From contig NZ_JACIDH010000017.1 in NCBI RefSeq assembly GCF_014196255.1, forward strand, positions 1-64,000: DNA of 64,000 bases. The letters are read 5' to 3'. The notes beneath the pieces are model-generated. The model had not been told where the DNA came from and made no database searches. It saw nothing but the letters and a program-made list of their open reading frames with translations. Positions within the stretch are counted from its first letter, which is position 1. Each line of letters opens with the position of its first letter. This stretch comes from Sphingomonas pseudosanguinis. GTDB lineage: Bacteria > Pseudomonadota > Alphaproteobacteria > Sphingomonadales > Sphingomonadaceae. This document shows, piece by piece, positions 9,373-17,587 of the stretch. Position numbers and translations under genes: made by a program.

Positions 9373-10616
9373 CCTCGCCCGTCTGGCACCCCTTCACCCA
9401 ACATGGCCTGGGCGAACCGATCCCCAAGATCGCGACCGCCAGCGGCGCGGTCCTGACCACGGTCGACGGGCGCGAGGTGATCGACGCCATTTCCAGCTGG
9501 TGGGTGACGACGCACGGCCACAACCATCCGCGCATCAGCGCCGCCATCGCTGCCCAGGCCGGCAAGCTCGACCAGATCATCTTCGCAGGGTGGACCCATG
9601 AACCCGCCGAGGCAGTCGCCGCCGAGCTGGTGCGGATCACCCCGCCCGAACTGACGCGGGTGTTCTTCTCGGACTCCGGATCGACGGCGGTCGAGGTCGC
9701 GCTGAAGATGGCGCTGGGCTATTGGCTCCACCGGGGCGAGCCGCGCCACCGCATCCTCGTCCTCGAACACAGCTATCATGGCGACACGATCGGGGCGATG
9801 TCGGTGGGCGCGCGCGGCGTGTACAACCAGGCCTATGCGCCGCTGCTGTTCGATGTCGGCACCATCCCCTTTCCCAGCGACATGCAGGCGACGCTCGACG
9901 CGCTGGAGGCGGAGTGCCGGGCGGGCGCGGCGGCGTTCATCGTCGAGCCGCTGGTGCTCGGCGCAGGCGGCATGTTGCTCTACGCGCCCGAGACGCTGGC
10001 CGCGATGCGCGACATCTGCGCGCAGTATGGCGTGTTGTTCATCGCCGACGAGATCATGACCGGCTGGGGGCGCACCGGCACGCTGTTCGCCTGCGATCAG
10101 GCGGGGGTGGTGCCCGACATTCTCTGCCTGTCCAAGGGGCTGACCGGCGGCGCGGTGCCCTTGGCGGTGACGCTCGCGACCGATCCGATCTTTCAGGCGC
10201 ACTGGTCGCAGACCGATCGGTCGAAACAGTTCTTTCACTCGTCCAGCTACACCGCCAACCCCATCGCCTGCGCGGCGGCGGCGGCCAATCTGGCGATCTG
10301 GCGCGACGAGCCGGTGCAGGACCGCATCGATACGCTCGCCCAGCGTCAGGCGGCGCATCTGGCGGGCATCGCGCATGAGGGCGCGGTACATAGTCCCCGC
10401 CAGCTCGGCACCATCGCCGCGTTCGAGCTGGGCGCGGGGCAGGACTATCTCTCCGACCTTGCCCCCCGGCTGCTGGCACATTTCCGTGAGCGCAATCTGC
10501 TCGTCCGGCCGATGGGCAACACCGTCTATGTGATGCCGCCTTATTCGATCACGCCGGAACAACTCGGTACAGTCTGGACCGGCATCCGCGAGGCGATCGA
10601 CCGTTTCGGGGGTTAG
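9369..10616 (+). CDS. bioA: Adenosylmethionine-8-amino-7-oxononanoate aminotransferase
   Basis: 415 residues, class III PLP aminotransferase. It transfers the amino group from S-adenosylmethionine to 8-amino-7-oxononanoate. The BioA opening VWHPFTQHG is present, as are [30 protein letters not shown], the [15 protein letters not shown] segment with the PLP-ring aspartate, and the Schiff-base lysine in LSKGLTGG. The ATG was chosen because it overlaps the bioD stop. A composite palindromic repeat follows the stop. Confidence 0.96.
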   Translation: MTSPVWHPFTQHGLGEPIPKIATASGAVLTTVDGREVIDAISSWWVTTHGHNHPRISAAIAAQAGKLDQIIFAGWTHEPAEAVAAELVRITPPELTRVFFSDSGSTAVEVALKMALGYWLHRGEPRHRILVLEHSYHGDTIGAMSVGARGVYNQAYAPLLFDVGTIPFPSDMQATLDALEAECRAGAAAFIVEPLVLGAGGMLLYAPETLAAMRDICAQYGVLFIADEIMTGWGRTGTLFACDQAGVVPDILCLSKGLTGGAVPLAVTLATDPIFQAHWSQTDRSKQFFHSSSYTANPIACAAAAANLAIWRDEPVQDRIDTLAQRQAAHLAGIAHEGAVHSPRQLGTIAAFELGAGQDYLSDLAPRLLAHFRERNLLVRPMGNTVYVMPPYSITPEQLGTVWTGIREAIDRFGG

Positions 10617-10627
10617 GTACCCTCAGT

Positions 10628-10747
10628 ATTCCTCCCCTGGAAGGGGAGGTGTCGCGCGAAGCGTGACGGAGGGGTGTAACCCTTTCGAGAGCGGGACACC
10701 CCTCCGTCAGGCCTGACGGCCTGCCACCTCCCCTCTCAGCGGAGGAA
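10628..10747. repeat. GGGGAGG-family composite palindrome
   Basis: A 120-bp composite with CCTCCCCTGGAAGGGGAGG at the left, GGAGGGGTGT and ACACCCCTCC facing each other in the middle, and CCACCTCCCCTCTCAGCGGAGG at the right. It separates bioA from the GH2 gene, both transcribed rightward. Confidence 0.85.
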
Positions 10748-10762
10748 CAGATGCCGCGCCCT

Positions 10763-10792
10763 TTGACTTTAGGGCTTTTCATTTGCTTTATC
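10763..10792 (+). promoter_or_regulatory. Candidate sigma-70-type promoter of the GH2 gene
   Basis: TTGACT and TTTATC are spaced by 18 bp in the only AT-rich stretch of this gap. They lie 26 bp upstream of the GH2 start, which also has a strong AAAAGGAG ribosome-binding site. This is pattern matching only. Confidence 0.4.
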
Positions 10793-10817
10793 CCGCGGCG
10801 ATTCAAAAGGAGCAGGC

Positions 10818-13800
10818 ATGGGCGTGGCGGCGGCAAGAGCGATGGGGGCTCTGGCATCGATGACGGCGCTGATGTGGAGCCTCGCGGCCCCGGCGCAGAC
10901 GAGCGTGCCTGCGCAACCCCTGGGGCCGATCAACGCCGATCTGCCGCCGGGCGGCGCGTCCTACACCCGCGCGATCGATCGTGCCCCGGTGGCCGCAACC
11001 AACTGGACGCTGTCCGCCTGGGTCCAGCCGCGCAGCGTGATGGGCAAGGGCACGACGATGCTGATCGGCGGCTTCGGCGATCCCGCCAGCGGCCCGCGCC
11101 GCTATCTCGCGCTGGTCGACGGCCAGCCCGCGCTCGTCACCGAGGCGGGGGTGGTGCAGGGCGGCGGCGACGCCGATCGCAACAAATGGACGCACATCGC
11201 CGCCAGCTATGATGGCAAGGTCGTGCGGCTGTTCGTCAACGGCCGTCAGGTGGTGCAGCGCGGGCTGACGCTGGCGCCGCTGGCGGGCGTCGCGACGCTG
11301 GCCCCGCGTGAGTATCAGCCGATCTTCGCGGGCAAGATCATCGACTTCCGCATGGTGCGCGAGGCGGTCGATCCGCTCGCCATCCGCGTCGCCGCCAGGC
11401 GGGCACCCGATCCGGCGAAACTGGCGCTCCAGACCGGCAGCCCGAGCTGGCCCTATCAGACCCGCCAGATGCAGGGGCAGACCGCGCCGCAGGACGCCTG
11501 GACGTTGCCCCAGTCCAAGGCCCCGATTCCGACCAGCGGCACCGCCAAGCCCGAGTCCAAGGACGCCGCGCTCGTCTCGACAGCGACCGGCCAATGGGCG
11601 GTCAATGGCTGGCGGCTGATCGAGGCGGCCAAGGTCGGCCCCGGCGGCGCGGACCTGTCGCAGGGCAATTTCGACGCGAGCAAATGGTATGCCGCGACCG
11701 TGCCCGGCACGGTACTGACCACGCTGGTCGATCGCGGCGTCTATCCTGATCCGGCGGTCGGGCTCAACAATCTGGCGATCCCGGAGACGCTGGCACGGCA
11801 GGATTACTGGTATCGCACCGAGTTCGACACGCCCGCAGAGGCCGCCGGGCGGACCATGTGGCTGACCTTCAACGGCGTGAACTATTCGGCCGAGGTCTGG
11901 GTCAATGGCCGGATGATGGGCACGATGAAGGGCGCCTTCATCCGCGGCCGCTTCCCCGTGACGCTGGCCGCCGGGCGTAACGCGATTGCGGTGCGCGTCT
12001 CGCCGCCGCCGCATCCCGGCCTCGCGCATGAGGAGTCGATGACGGCTGGCGTCGGTGAGAATGGCGGCGTCCAGATGATGGACGGCCCGACCTTCGTCGC
12101 GACCGAGGGCTGGGACTGGATTCCTAGCGTCCGCGATCGCAACACCGGGCTGTGGCAGGGCGTGACGCTGGCCGCGACCGGCCCGGCGGTGATCGGCGAC
12201 CCGCAAGTGGTCACGACGCTGCCCAAGCCCGACAATTCGGTCGCCGATGTCGAGATCGCGGTGCCCGTCACCAATAACGGCCAGGCGCCGGTGACGACGA
12301 CGGTGCGTGCGGTGTTCGACGATGTCGTCGTCGAAAAGCCGGTGACGGTGGCGCCGGGCCAGACGGTTCGCGCCGTCCTGTCGCCAGCCGAGTTTCCGCA
12401 GCTGTCGGTGAAGAACCCGCGTCTCTGGTGGCCCAACGGCTATGGCGACCCCGCGCTGCACGATCTGGCGCTGACGGCGGCGGTCGACGGTGCGCTGTCG
12501 GACAGCAAGGCGCTTCGCTTCGGGATGCGGCAGGTGACCTATGACCTGTCGCTGTTCGACGATGACGGCGATCTGGAGCGGGTGACGCTGGACCTCAACC
12601 GCGTGCGCGGCGGGCCGAAGGTGGTGGACACCAGCCACAAGGGCATCCGCAAGACGGCGAACGGCTGGGCGATGAGCTTCACGCCGGGCGGCGACCAGTC
12701 GGCGGCGGTCGCCAAGCTGACCGATGATCCGCGCCTCGCCCCCTATCTTGTCCTGCGCGTCAACGGCGTCCGCATCGCGGCGCGCGGTGGCAATATCGGC
12801 ATGGACGATTTCATGAAGCGCGTCGACCGCGCGCATCTGGAGCCGTTCTTCCGCCTGCACCGCGACGCGCACCTCAACATCATCCGCAACTGGGTGGGGC
12901 AGAATACCGAGGAGATCTTCTTCGATCTGGCCGACGAGTACGGCCTGATGGTCCTGTCCGACTTCTGGGAGTCGACCCAGGATTACAATATGGAGGCCGA
13001 GGACCCGCAGCTGTTCCTCGCCAACGCTGCGGACGTGGTGCGCCGCTATCGCAACCATCCCTCGATCGTCGCCTGGTTCGGCCGGAACGAGGGTGTGCCG
13101 CAGCCGATCCTCAACACCGGGCTCGACACCCTTCTGCGCGCCGAGGACGGAACGCGGCTCTATATGCCCTCGTCCAATGCGGTGAACCTGCAAGGCTCGG
13201 GCCCCTATAACTGGCGGCCGCCGGTCGAGTATTTCACGACGCACGCCAAGGGCTTCTCGGTCGAGGTCGGCACACCCTCGCTCCCCACCCTGGAATCCTG
13301 GAAGCGAACCATCCCGGCCGAGGCGGATCGCTGGCCGATCGGCGATGTCTGGGCCTATCATGACTGGCACCAGACCGGGAACGGCGCGGTGAAGAGCTAT
13401 ATGGATGTGCTCGAACGCCGCTTCGGCCCCGCCACCGGGCTGGAGGACTTCGAGCGCAAGGCGCAGATGATGGAGTATGAATCCTATCGCGCCATCTTCG
13501 AGGGGATGAATGCGGGCCTCTGGACCGAGAATTCCGGCCGGATGCTGTGGATGACCCAACCCGCCTGGCCCTCCTCTGCGTGGCAGATCTTCTCGTCCGA
13601 CTATGACACCCATGCCGCCTTCTACGGCGTGAAGAAGGCGGCCGAGCCGGTCCATGTCCAGATGAACCTGCCCGACCACCGCGTCGTGCTGGTCAACAAC
13701 ACCCGCGATGCGCTGAAGGGCGTGCAGGTGCGCGCGAAGATCGTCGGGCTCGACGGCCGATCCGAGGGCGAGCAGGAGGCCAAGCTGGTGGCCAATGGCG

Positions 13801-14255
13801 AGGGGGTGACGCCCGTCTTCACGCTCGACCTCGCCAACGCGATGAAGCGCGGTGCCGTTCTGGTCCGGCTGGAGGCGACCGATGCGGGCGGGCAGCTGCT
13901 GTCGACCAACAGCTATTGGCAGGCGGCCGACGATGCGGGCTACCGCGCGCTGACCGGCATGGGTGCCGCGAACGTCACCGCGAGCGCGACGATGCAAGGA
14001 CAGGGCGAGGAGGCGCTGGCGAGCGTGACGCTGACCAACAACGGCGCGGTGCCCGCGATCGAGACCAAGCTGACGCTCGTCAACGCCGACGGCACCCAGA
14101 TCCTGCCCGCCTATTTCAGCGACAATTACGTCACCCTGCTGCCCGGAGAGACCCGCGTGATCGAGATTCGCTATCCCAGCGCCAAGGCGGACAAGCCGAT
14201 GGTCGCGCTTCGCGGCTGGAACGTCACCGCGACCGGCACCGAGCTGCGCCCGTGA
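10818..14255 (+). CDS. Secreted GH2-family glycosidase with N-terminal LamG-like domain
   Basis: 1145 residues. A signal peptide (about 1-26) precedes a LamG/concanavalin-like domain (about 35-195), then the GH2 sugar-binding domain (about 265-450), Ig-like domain, TIM barrel and C-terminal beta domains. The layout resembles exo-beta-glucosaminidase and beta-mannosidase-type GH2 enzymes. The likely acid/base is Glu758 in WFGRNEG; the likely nucleophile is Glu816 in FSVEVG. The protein probably acts in the periplasm or outside the cell on a polysaccharide or glycoprotein glycan. The substrate cannot be read from sequence. The SGNH hydrolase gene overlaps its stop by 4 bp, suggesting joint action on an acylated glycan. 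Confidence 0.88.
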   Translation: MGVAAARAMGALASMTALMWSLAAPAQTSVPAQPLGPINADLPPGGASYTRAIDRAPVAATNWTLSAWVQPRSVMGKGTTMLIGGFGDPASGPRRYLALVDGQPALVTEAGVVQGGGDADRNKWTHIAASYDGKVVRLFVNGRQVVQRGLTLAPLAGVATLAPREYQPIFAGKIIDFRMVREAVDPLAIRVAARRAPDPAKLALQTGSPSWPYQTRQMQGQTAPQDAWTLPQSKAPIPTSGTAKPESKDAALVSTATGQWAVNGWRLIEAAKVGPGGADLSQGNFDASKWYAATVPGTVLTTLVDRGVYPDPAVGLNNLAIPETLARQDYWYRTEFDTPAEAAGRTMWLTFNGVNYSAEVWVNGRMMGTMKGAFIRGRFPVTLAAGRNAIAVRVSPPPHPGLAHEESMTAGVGENGGVQMMDGPTFVATEGWDWIPSVRDRNTGLWQGVTLAATGPAVIGDPQVVTTLPKPDNSVADVEIAVPVTNNGQAPVTTTVRAVFDDVVVEKPVTVAPGQTVRAVLSPAEFPQLSVKNPRLWWPNGYGDPALHDLALTAAVDGALSDSKALRFGMRQVTYDLSLFDDDGDLERVTLDLNRVRGGPKVVDTSHKGIRKTANGWAMSFTPGGDQSAAVAKLTDDPRLAPYLVLRVNGVRIAARGGNIGMDDFMKRVDRAHLEPFFRLHRDAHLNIIRNWVGQNTEEIFFDLADEYGLMVLSDFWESTQDYNMEAEDPQLFLANAADVVRRYRNHPSIVAWFGRNEGVPQPILNTGLDTLLRAEDGTRLYMPSSNAVNLQGSGPYNWRPPVEYFTTHAKGFSVEVGTPSLPTLESWKRTIPAEADRWPIGDVWAYHDWHQTGNGAVKSYMDVLERRFGPATGLEDFERKAQMMEYESYRAIFEGMNAGLWTENSGRMLWMTQPAWPSSAWQIFSSDYDTHAAFYGVKKAAEPVHVQMNLPDHRVVLVNNTRDALKGVQVRAKIVGLDGRSEGEQEAKLVANGEGVTPVFTLDLANAMKRGAVLVRLEATDAGGQLLSTNSYWQAADDAGYRALTGMGAANVTASATMQGQGEEALASVTLTNNGAVPAIETKLTLVNADGTQILPAYFSDNYVTLLPGETRVIEIRYPSAKADKPMVALRGWNVTATGTELRP

Positions 14256-15046
14256 GCCGGCTGGTCCTGGCCGCGCTTATTGCGCTGACCCTCGCCACGC
14301 CCGCCGCCTCGCAGCAGAAGGAAACCGATGCACAACGCTGGACCCGCGAATGGGAGGAGCGGCTGCATAACGACTTCGCCTATCTGGCGCGCTATCGCGA
14401 CGACAACGCCAAGCTGGCGGCACCCGTGGCGGGGCAGCCAAGGGTGGTCTTCATGGGCGATTCAATCACCGAGGGCTGGGTCGGCAAGATGCCGCAATTC
14501 TTCGTGCCCGGCCGCATCGGGCGCGGGATCAGCGGGCAGACGACCTCGCAGATGCTGCTGCGCTTCCGCCAGGACGTGATCGACCTGAAGCCCGCCGTCG
14601 TACAGATCATGGCGGGCACCAACGACATCGCGGGCAATACCGGCCCGACGACCGATGCGCAGGTCGAGGGCAACATCATGTCGATGGTCGAGCTGGCGCA
14701 GGCCAACGGCATCCGCGTCATCCTGGCCTCGATCCCGCCCGCCGATCATTTCGAGTGGAAGCCGGGCCTAGCCACCGCGCCGCGCATCGCGACGCTGAAT
14801 GCGTGGCTGAAGGACTATGCCAAGCGGGTGGGCGCGACCTATGCCGATTACTGGTCTGCCTTACATGTCGGCGACGCGCTGAACCCCGCTTACGGCACCG
14901 ACGGGGTGCATCCCAATGCGGCGGGCTATGCCGCGATGGCGCCGGTCGCCGATGCCGCGATCAAGCAGGCCTTGGCCAAGCCTCAGCCCCGATCGGCATT
15001 CCCTCATTCCTCCCCTGGAAGGGGAGGTGGCAGGCCAAAGGCCTGA
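14252..15046 (+). CDS. Secreted SGNH/GDSL hydrolase (probable acyl esterase)
   Basis: About 264 residues. The GTG start overlaps the GH2 stop and begins a signal peptide ending near AAS (residues 18-20). All SGNH blocks are present: GDSITEGW (Ser nucleophile), the glycine of GRGISGQTTSQML, MAGTNDI (Asn) and DGVHPNAAGY (Asp and His). It likely removes acetyl or other acyl groups from sugars, matching the upstream glycosidase. The C-terminus is odd: the frame runs into a palindromic repeat, so the last 14 or so residues (PHSSPGRGGGRPKA) and the stop codon are repeat-derived. Confidence 0.88.
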   Translation: MSRLVLAALIALTLATPAASQQKETDAQRWTREWEERLHNDFAYLARYRDDNAKLAAPVAGQPRVVFMGDSITEGWVGKMPQFFVPGRIGRGISGQTTSQMLLRFRQDVIDLKPAVVQIMAGTNDIAGNTGPTTDAQVEGNIMSMVELAQANGIRVILASIPPADHFEWKPGLATAPRIATLNAWLKDYAKRVGATYADYWSALHVGDALNPAYGTDGVHPNAAGYAAMAPVADAAIKQALAKPQPRSAFPHSSPGRGGGRPKA

Positions 15047-15150
15047 CGGAGGGGTGTCCCGGTGGCAGCTCAGGGCCAAGTATAACTACCGGGGACCCCC
15101 CTCCACCATGCTTCGCATGGTCCCCCTCCCCTTGCAGGGGAGGAATGAGG
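15002..15150. repeat. GGGGAGG-family composite palindrome, overlapping a CDS end
   Basis: The outer ends are CCTCATTCCTCCCCTGG and its near-complement CAGGGGAGGAATGAGG, with GGCAGGCC and GGAGGGGTGTC units inside. The left 45 bp are translated as the C-terminus of the SGNH hydrolase. The repeat lies between convergent genes. Confidence 0.85.
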
Positions 15151-15155
15151 GCAGC

Positions 15156-15572
15156 CTATCCACGCAGGATGCGGTAGTTCAGCCGCGCGGTCGCGATCGG
15201 ATTGTCGCGATCCTCCTGCCAGGCGACCGCCTCGACATTGGCGGTCCGCTGGCCAAGCCGCAGGATGGTGCCGACCGCGCGGGTCGGATGCCGGTCACGC
15301 CCGGTGCGCAAGTAATTGGTGGTGATCGTCACCGGCTTGATCCGCGCCGTGCCGTTACCCGCCAGCCGGTGGGTCAGCGCAGCGATGCCGGCGACCTCCA
15401 GCAGCCCGGCGATCGCGCCGCCCTGCAGCAGCCCCGGCCAGCCCATGACATGCTCGCCGAACGGCATGACGAGGTGCGGATCACCCTCGACCCAATCGAT
15501 CGAACAGCCGAGCCATTCGGCATAGGGCGGCAGCTCCATCGCCTGCCCGATGGCGGTCCGGGGCGCGCTCAT
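15156..15572 (-). CDS. Hotdog-fold thioesterase (PaaI-like)
   Basis: 138 residues with the 4HBT/PaaI layout. The helix segment PGLLQGGAIAGLLEVAGIAAL carries the conserved QGG turn, followed by a strand pattern TITTNYLRTG that is typical of acyl-CoA thioesterases. The substrate is unknown. It overlaps the end of the upstream thioesterase gene by 4 bp, making a two-gene pair of related hotdog proteins. Such pairs may act as a heteromer, which is an inference. The neighbouring divergent crotonase suggests a link to acyl-CoA metabolism. Confidence 0.82.
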   Translation of the reverse strand: MSAPRTAIGQAMELPPYAEWLGCSIDWVEGDPHLVMPFGEHVMGWPGLLQGGAIAGLLEVAGIAALTHRLAGNGTARIKPVTITTNYLRTGRDRHPTRAVGTILRLGQRTANVEAVAWQEDRDNPIATARLNYRILRG

Positions 15573-15991
15573 GCGGCCATGCCGATGAAAGTACCCGCGA
15601 CATGCGCGACCGGATCGTCGGGGTCGCCGTCATGCGCGATGCCCCGGACAAAGGCGATGCTGCGCGTCAGCCGGTAACATTCGCCGCGCCCGATCACCGT
15701 GCGGTCGGGCACGGCGGGGCGGAGATAGTCGACACGCAGGTCGAGCGTCACATGCGCCTCGAACTTGCCCCGCTTCAACCAGACCGCGACGCTGGTCGCC
15801 ATGTCCATCATCGCGACGATCGGGCCGGAGGCGATGACCCCGCTCGCCGGGTCGCCGATCAGCCGCGCGTCATAGGGCAGCGCCAGCTCGGCCCAGTCCT
15901 CGCCATGCGCGCGGTAGCCGATGCCCAGATGCCGTCCATGCCCGCCGCCCAGGCCACCCATTGCGACGAAGCGTTCCATATCGAACCCCAT
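15569..15991 (-). CDS. Hotdog-fold thioesterase family protein
   Basis: About 140 residues. The central helix segment PASGVIASGPIVAMMDMATSVAV and the strand LDLRVDYLRPAVPDRTVIGRG are typical of PaaI/4HBT proteins; this copy has a GVIASG turn where the neighbour has QGG. Two starts are possible: MGFDMERF (chosen) or MERF four codons later, which has a better spaced GGGG motif. The gene is divergent from the crotonase gene with about 46 bp between starts. It is the first gene of a two-gene run. Confidence 0.8.
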   Translation of the reverse strand: MGFDMERFVAMGGLGGGHGRHLGIGYRAHGEDWAELALPYDARLIGDPASGVIASGPIVAMMDMATSVAVWLKRGKFEAHVTLDLRVDYLRPAVPDRTVIGRGECYRLTRSIAFVRGIAHDGDPDDPVAHVAGTFIGMAA

Positions 15992-16037
15992 AAGGCGATG
16001 GTCTACACCAGCATGCGACAAGCGCAAAAGGAGAGCG

Positions 16038-16823
16038 ATGGTGCAGGACCGGGTGACGATCGAGATGACGGACGGCGTCGCCGATGTCCGGCTGGCGCGC
16101 GGGGAGAAGCTGAACGCGATCGATCGCGCGATGTTCGATGCGCTGGCCGAGGCGATCGATGCGCTGGCGGTGCGCGCTGACCTGCGCGTGGTGGTGCTGT
16201 CGGGCGAGGGGGATGGTTTCTGCTCCGGACTCGACATGGCGGCGATGGCGGGGGGCGATCTGGCGGGGCTGGACCTGTCGACGCGGGCCCATGGCCCGGC
16301 CAATCTGGTGCAGCAGGTGGCCTGGGGCTGGCGCACCCTGCCGGTGCCGGTGATCGCGGCGGTTCACGGTGTCGTGTTCGGTGGAGGCACGCAGATCATG
16401 GCGGGCGCCGACATAAGGCTGGCCCATCCCGCCACCCGGTTCGCGATTCGCGAGGTGCATTGGGGGATCGTCCCCGACATGGGCGGCTTCGCGCTGTGGC
16501 ACGGGATACGCGAGGATGTGTTGCGCGAATGGGTCTATATCGCGCGCGAGTTCGATGCGGCCGAGGCGCAGGCGGCGGGATTCGTGACGCGGCTGGTCGA
16601 GGACCCTCGTGCTGAGGCTTTGGCGTTGGCCGCCAAGATCGCCGAGCGCAGCCCCGATGCGGTGAGAAGCGCCAAGCGGTTGTTCGGGGCGATGGGGTCC
16701 GCGCCGGAGGAGATGCTGGCGATGGAGAGCGCCGAGCAGGTGGCGCTGATGCAGGGCGCGAACCACCGCGAGGCAGTGCGCGCGAACATGGAGCGGCGGC
16801 GGCCGGTGTTTCGCGACGTTTGA
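16038..16823 (+). CDS. Crotonase / enoyl-CoA hydratase-family protein
   Basis: 261 residues. The crotonase oxyanion-hole regions are FCSGLDMAAMAGG and VVFGGGTQIMAGADIR; the REVHWGIVPDMGG segment holds the family's catalytic Glu position, followed by the EWVYIAREFDAAEAQAAGFV region. It acts on an acyl-CoA, but hydratase, isomerase and hydrolase activities cannot be told apart by eye. The ATG was chosen for its strong AAAAGGAG ribosome-binding site; a longer open frame would overlap the divergent thioesterase. Confidence 0.88.
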   Translation: MVQDRVTIEMTDGVADVRLARGEKLNAIDRAMFDALAEAIDALAVRADLRVVVLSGEGDGFCSGLDMAAMAGGDLAGLDLSTRAHGPANLVQQVAWGWRTLPVPVIAAVHGVVFGGGTQIMAGADIRLAHPATRFAIREVHWGIVPDMGGFALWHGIREDVLREWVYIAREFDAAEAQAAGFVTRLVEDPRAEALALAAKIAERSPDAVRSAKRLFGAMGSAPEEMLAMESAEQVALMQGANHREAVRANMERRRPVFRDV

Positions 16824-16854
16824 GTGGGAGCCGTTCCCTCACCCCAAACGATAG

Positions 16855-16956
16855 CCCCTCCCGCAGGCGGGAGGGGTTGGGGAGGGTAGGGGGTCTCATA
16901 GAGACTGTCGCTTGTGGCCTTTCCCTCCCCCATCCCCTCCCGCCTGCGGGAGGGGC
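16855..16956. repeat. CCCCTCCCGCAGGCGGGAGGGG-type inverted pair
   Basis: Two palindromic units, with CCTCCCGCAGGCGGGAGG at the left and CCTCCCGCCTGCGGGAGG at the right, enclose about 55 bp. This is a variant of the main repeat family and again sits between convergent genes. Confidence 0.85.
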
Positions 16957-16981
16957 GTGTTGCTTGGCTGGGAGTAGGGCC

Positions 16982-17018
16982 AAACAAAAAGGGGGGAGCC
17001 TCTTGCGAGACTCCCCCG
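16982..17018 (-). terminator. Rho-independent terminator of the cyclophilin gene
   Basis: Read on the minus strand, a GGGGGAG-T-CTC stem with a GCAA loop closes against GAG-G-CTCCCCC and is followed by TTTTTGTTT. It lies about 20 bp past the stop of the cyclophilin gene. Confidence 0.8.
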
Positions 17019-17038
17019 TTCCATCCGGCTCGCGAAAA

Positions 17039-17494
17039 TTACTCCGCGGTCGCCTCCAAAATCTTGCCCGGATTGCGGGGCGGCTCGCCCTTGGGGAGCG
17101 CGTCGACATGTTCCATGCCGCTCTCGACCTGGCCCCAGACCGTGTACTGACGGTCGAGGAAGCGCGCGTCGTCGAAGCAGATGAAGAACTGCGAATTGGC
17201 CGAGTTCGGATCGTTGGTCCGCGCCATCGAGCAGGTGCCGCGTACGTGCGGCTCGGCGTTGAACTCCTGCTTCAAATTCGGCTTGTCCGAACCCGACATG
17301 CCGGTGCCCGTGGGGTCGCCGCCCTGCGCCATGAAGCCGGGGATCACGCGGTGGAACACGACGCCGTCGTAAAAGCCTTCATTGGCGAGGCCACCGATGC
17401 GCGCGACATGCTCGGGCGCCAGGTCGGGGCGCAGCGTGATCACGACATCGCCGCTCTCGAGCGTCAGGGTCAGCTTGGAAAAAGTCTCGGCCAT
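17039..17494 (-). CDS. Cyclophilin-type peptidylprolyl isomerase
   Basis: 151 residues, a single cyclophilin domain without a signal peptide, so probably cytosolic. The active-site segment is VVFHRVIPGFMAQGGDPTGTG (Arg and Gln of the catalytic cleft), followed by GTCSMARTNDPNSANSQFFICF. It catalyses cis-trans isomerisation of X-Pro bonds. A long open frame runs upstream antisense to mgtE, but the ATG at MAETFSKL has an AAGGAAG motif and matches the family length. It is divergent from mgtE. Confidence 0.93.
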   Translation of the reverse strand: MAETFSKLTLTLESGDVVITLRPDLAPEHVARIGGLANEGFYDGVVFHRVIPGFMAQGGDPTGTGMSGSDKPNLKQEFNAEPHVRGTCSMARTNDPNSANSQFFICFDDARFLDRQYTVWGQVESGMEHVDALPKGEPPRNPGKILEATAE

Positions 17495-17587
17495 AAGGGT
17501 CTTCCTTGGTTGATGTGCCGCAGGTAGGCATTCCCGTGCCCGCTGGCAAATGCAGACGCCTCGCGATAGAGGCGTGACACCGCGTTC

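Noticed and set aside
10803..13997. A 1064-codon open frame antisense to the GH2 gene
   Set aside because: It is Arg-, His- and Gly-rich without any domain, and mirrors the high-GC codon bias of the real gene on the other strand. The GH2 protein has clear catalytic motifs.
17495..17587. Mg2+ riboswitch in front of mgtE
   Set aside because: The gap is 93 bp and shared with a divergent gene; it is too short for an M-box and has none of its motifs.
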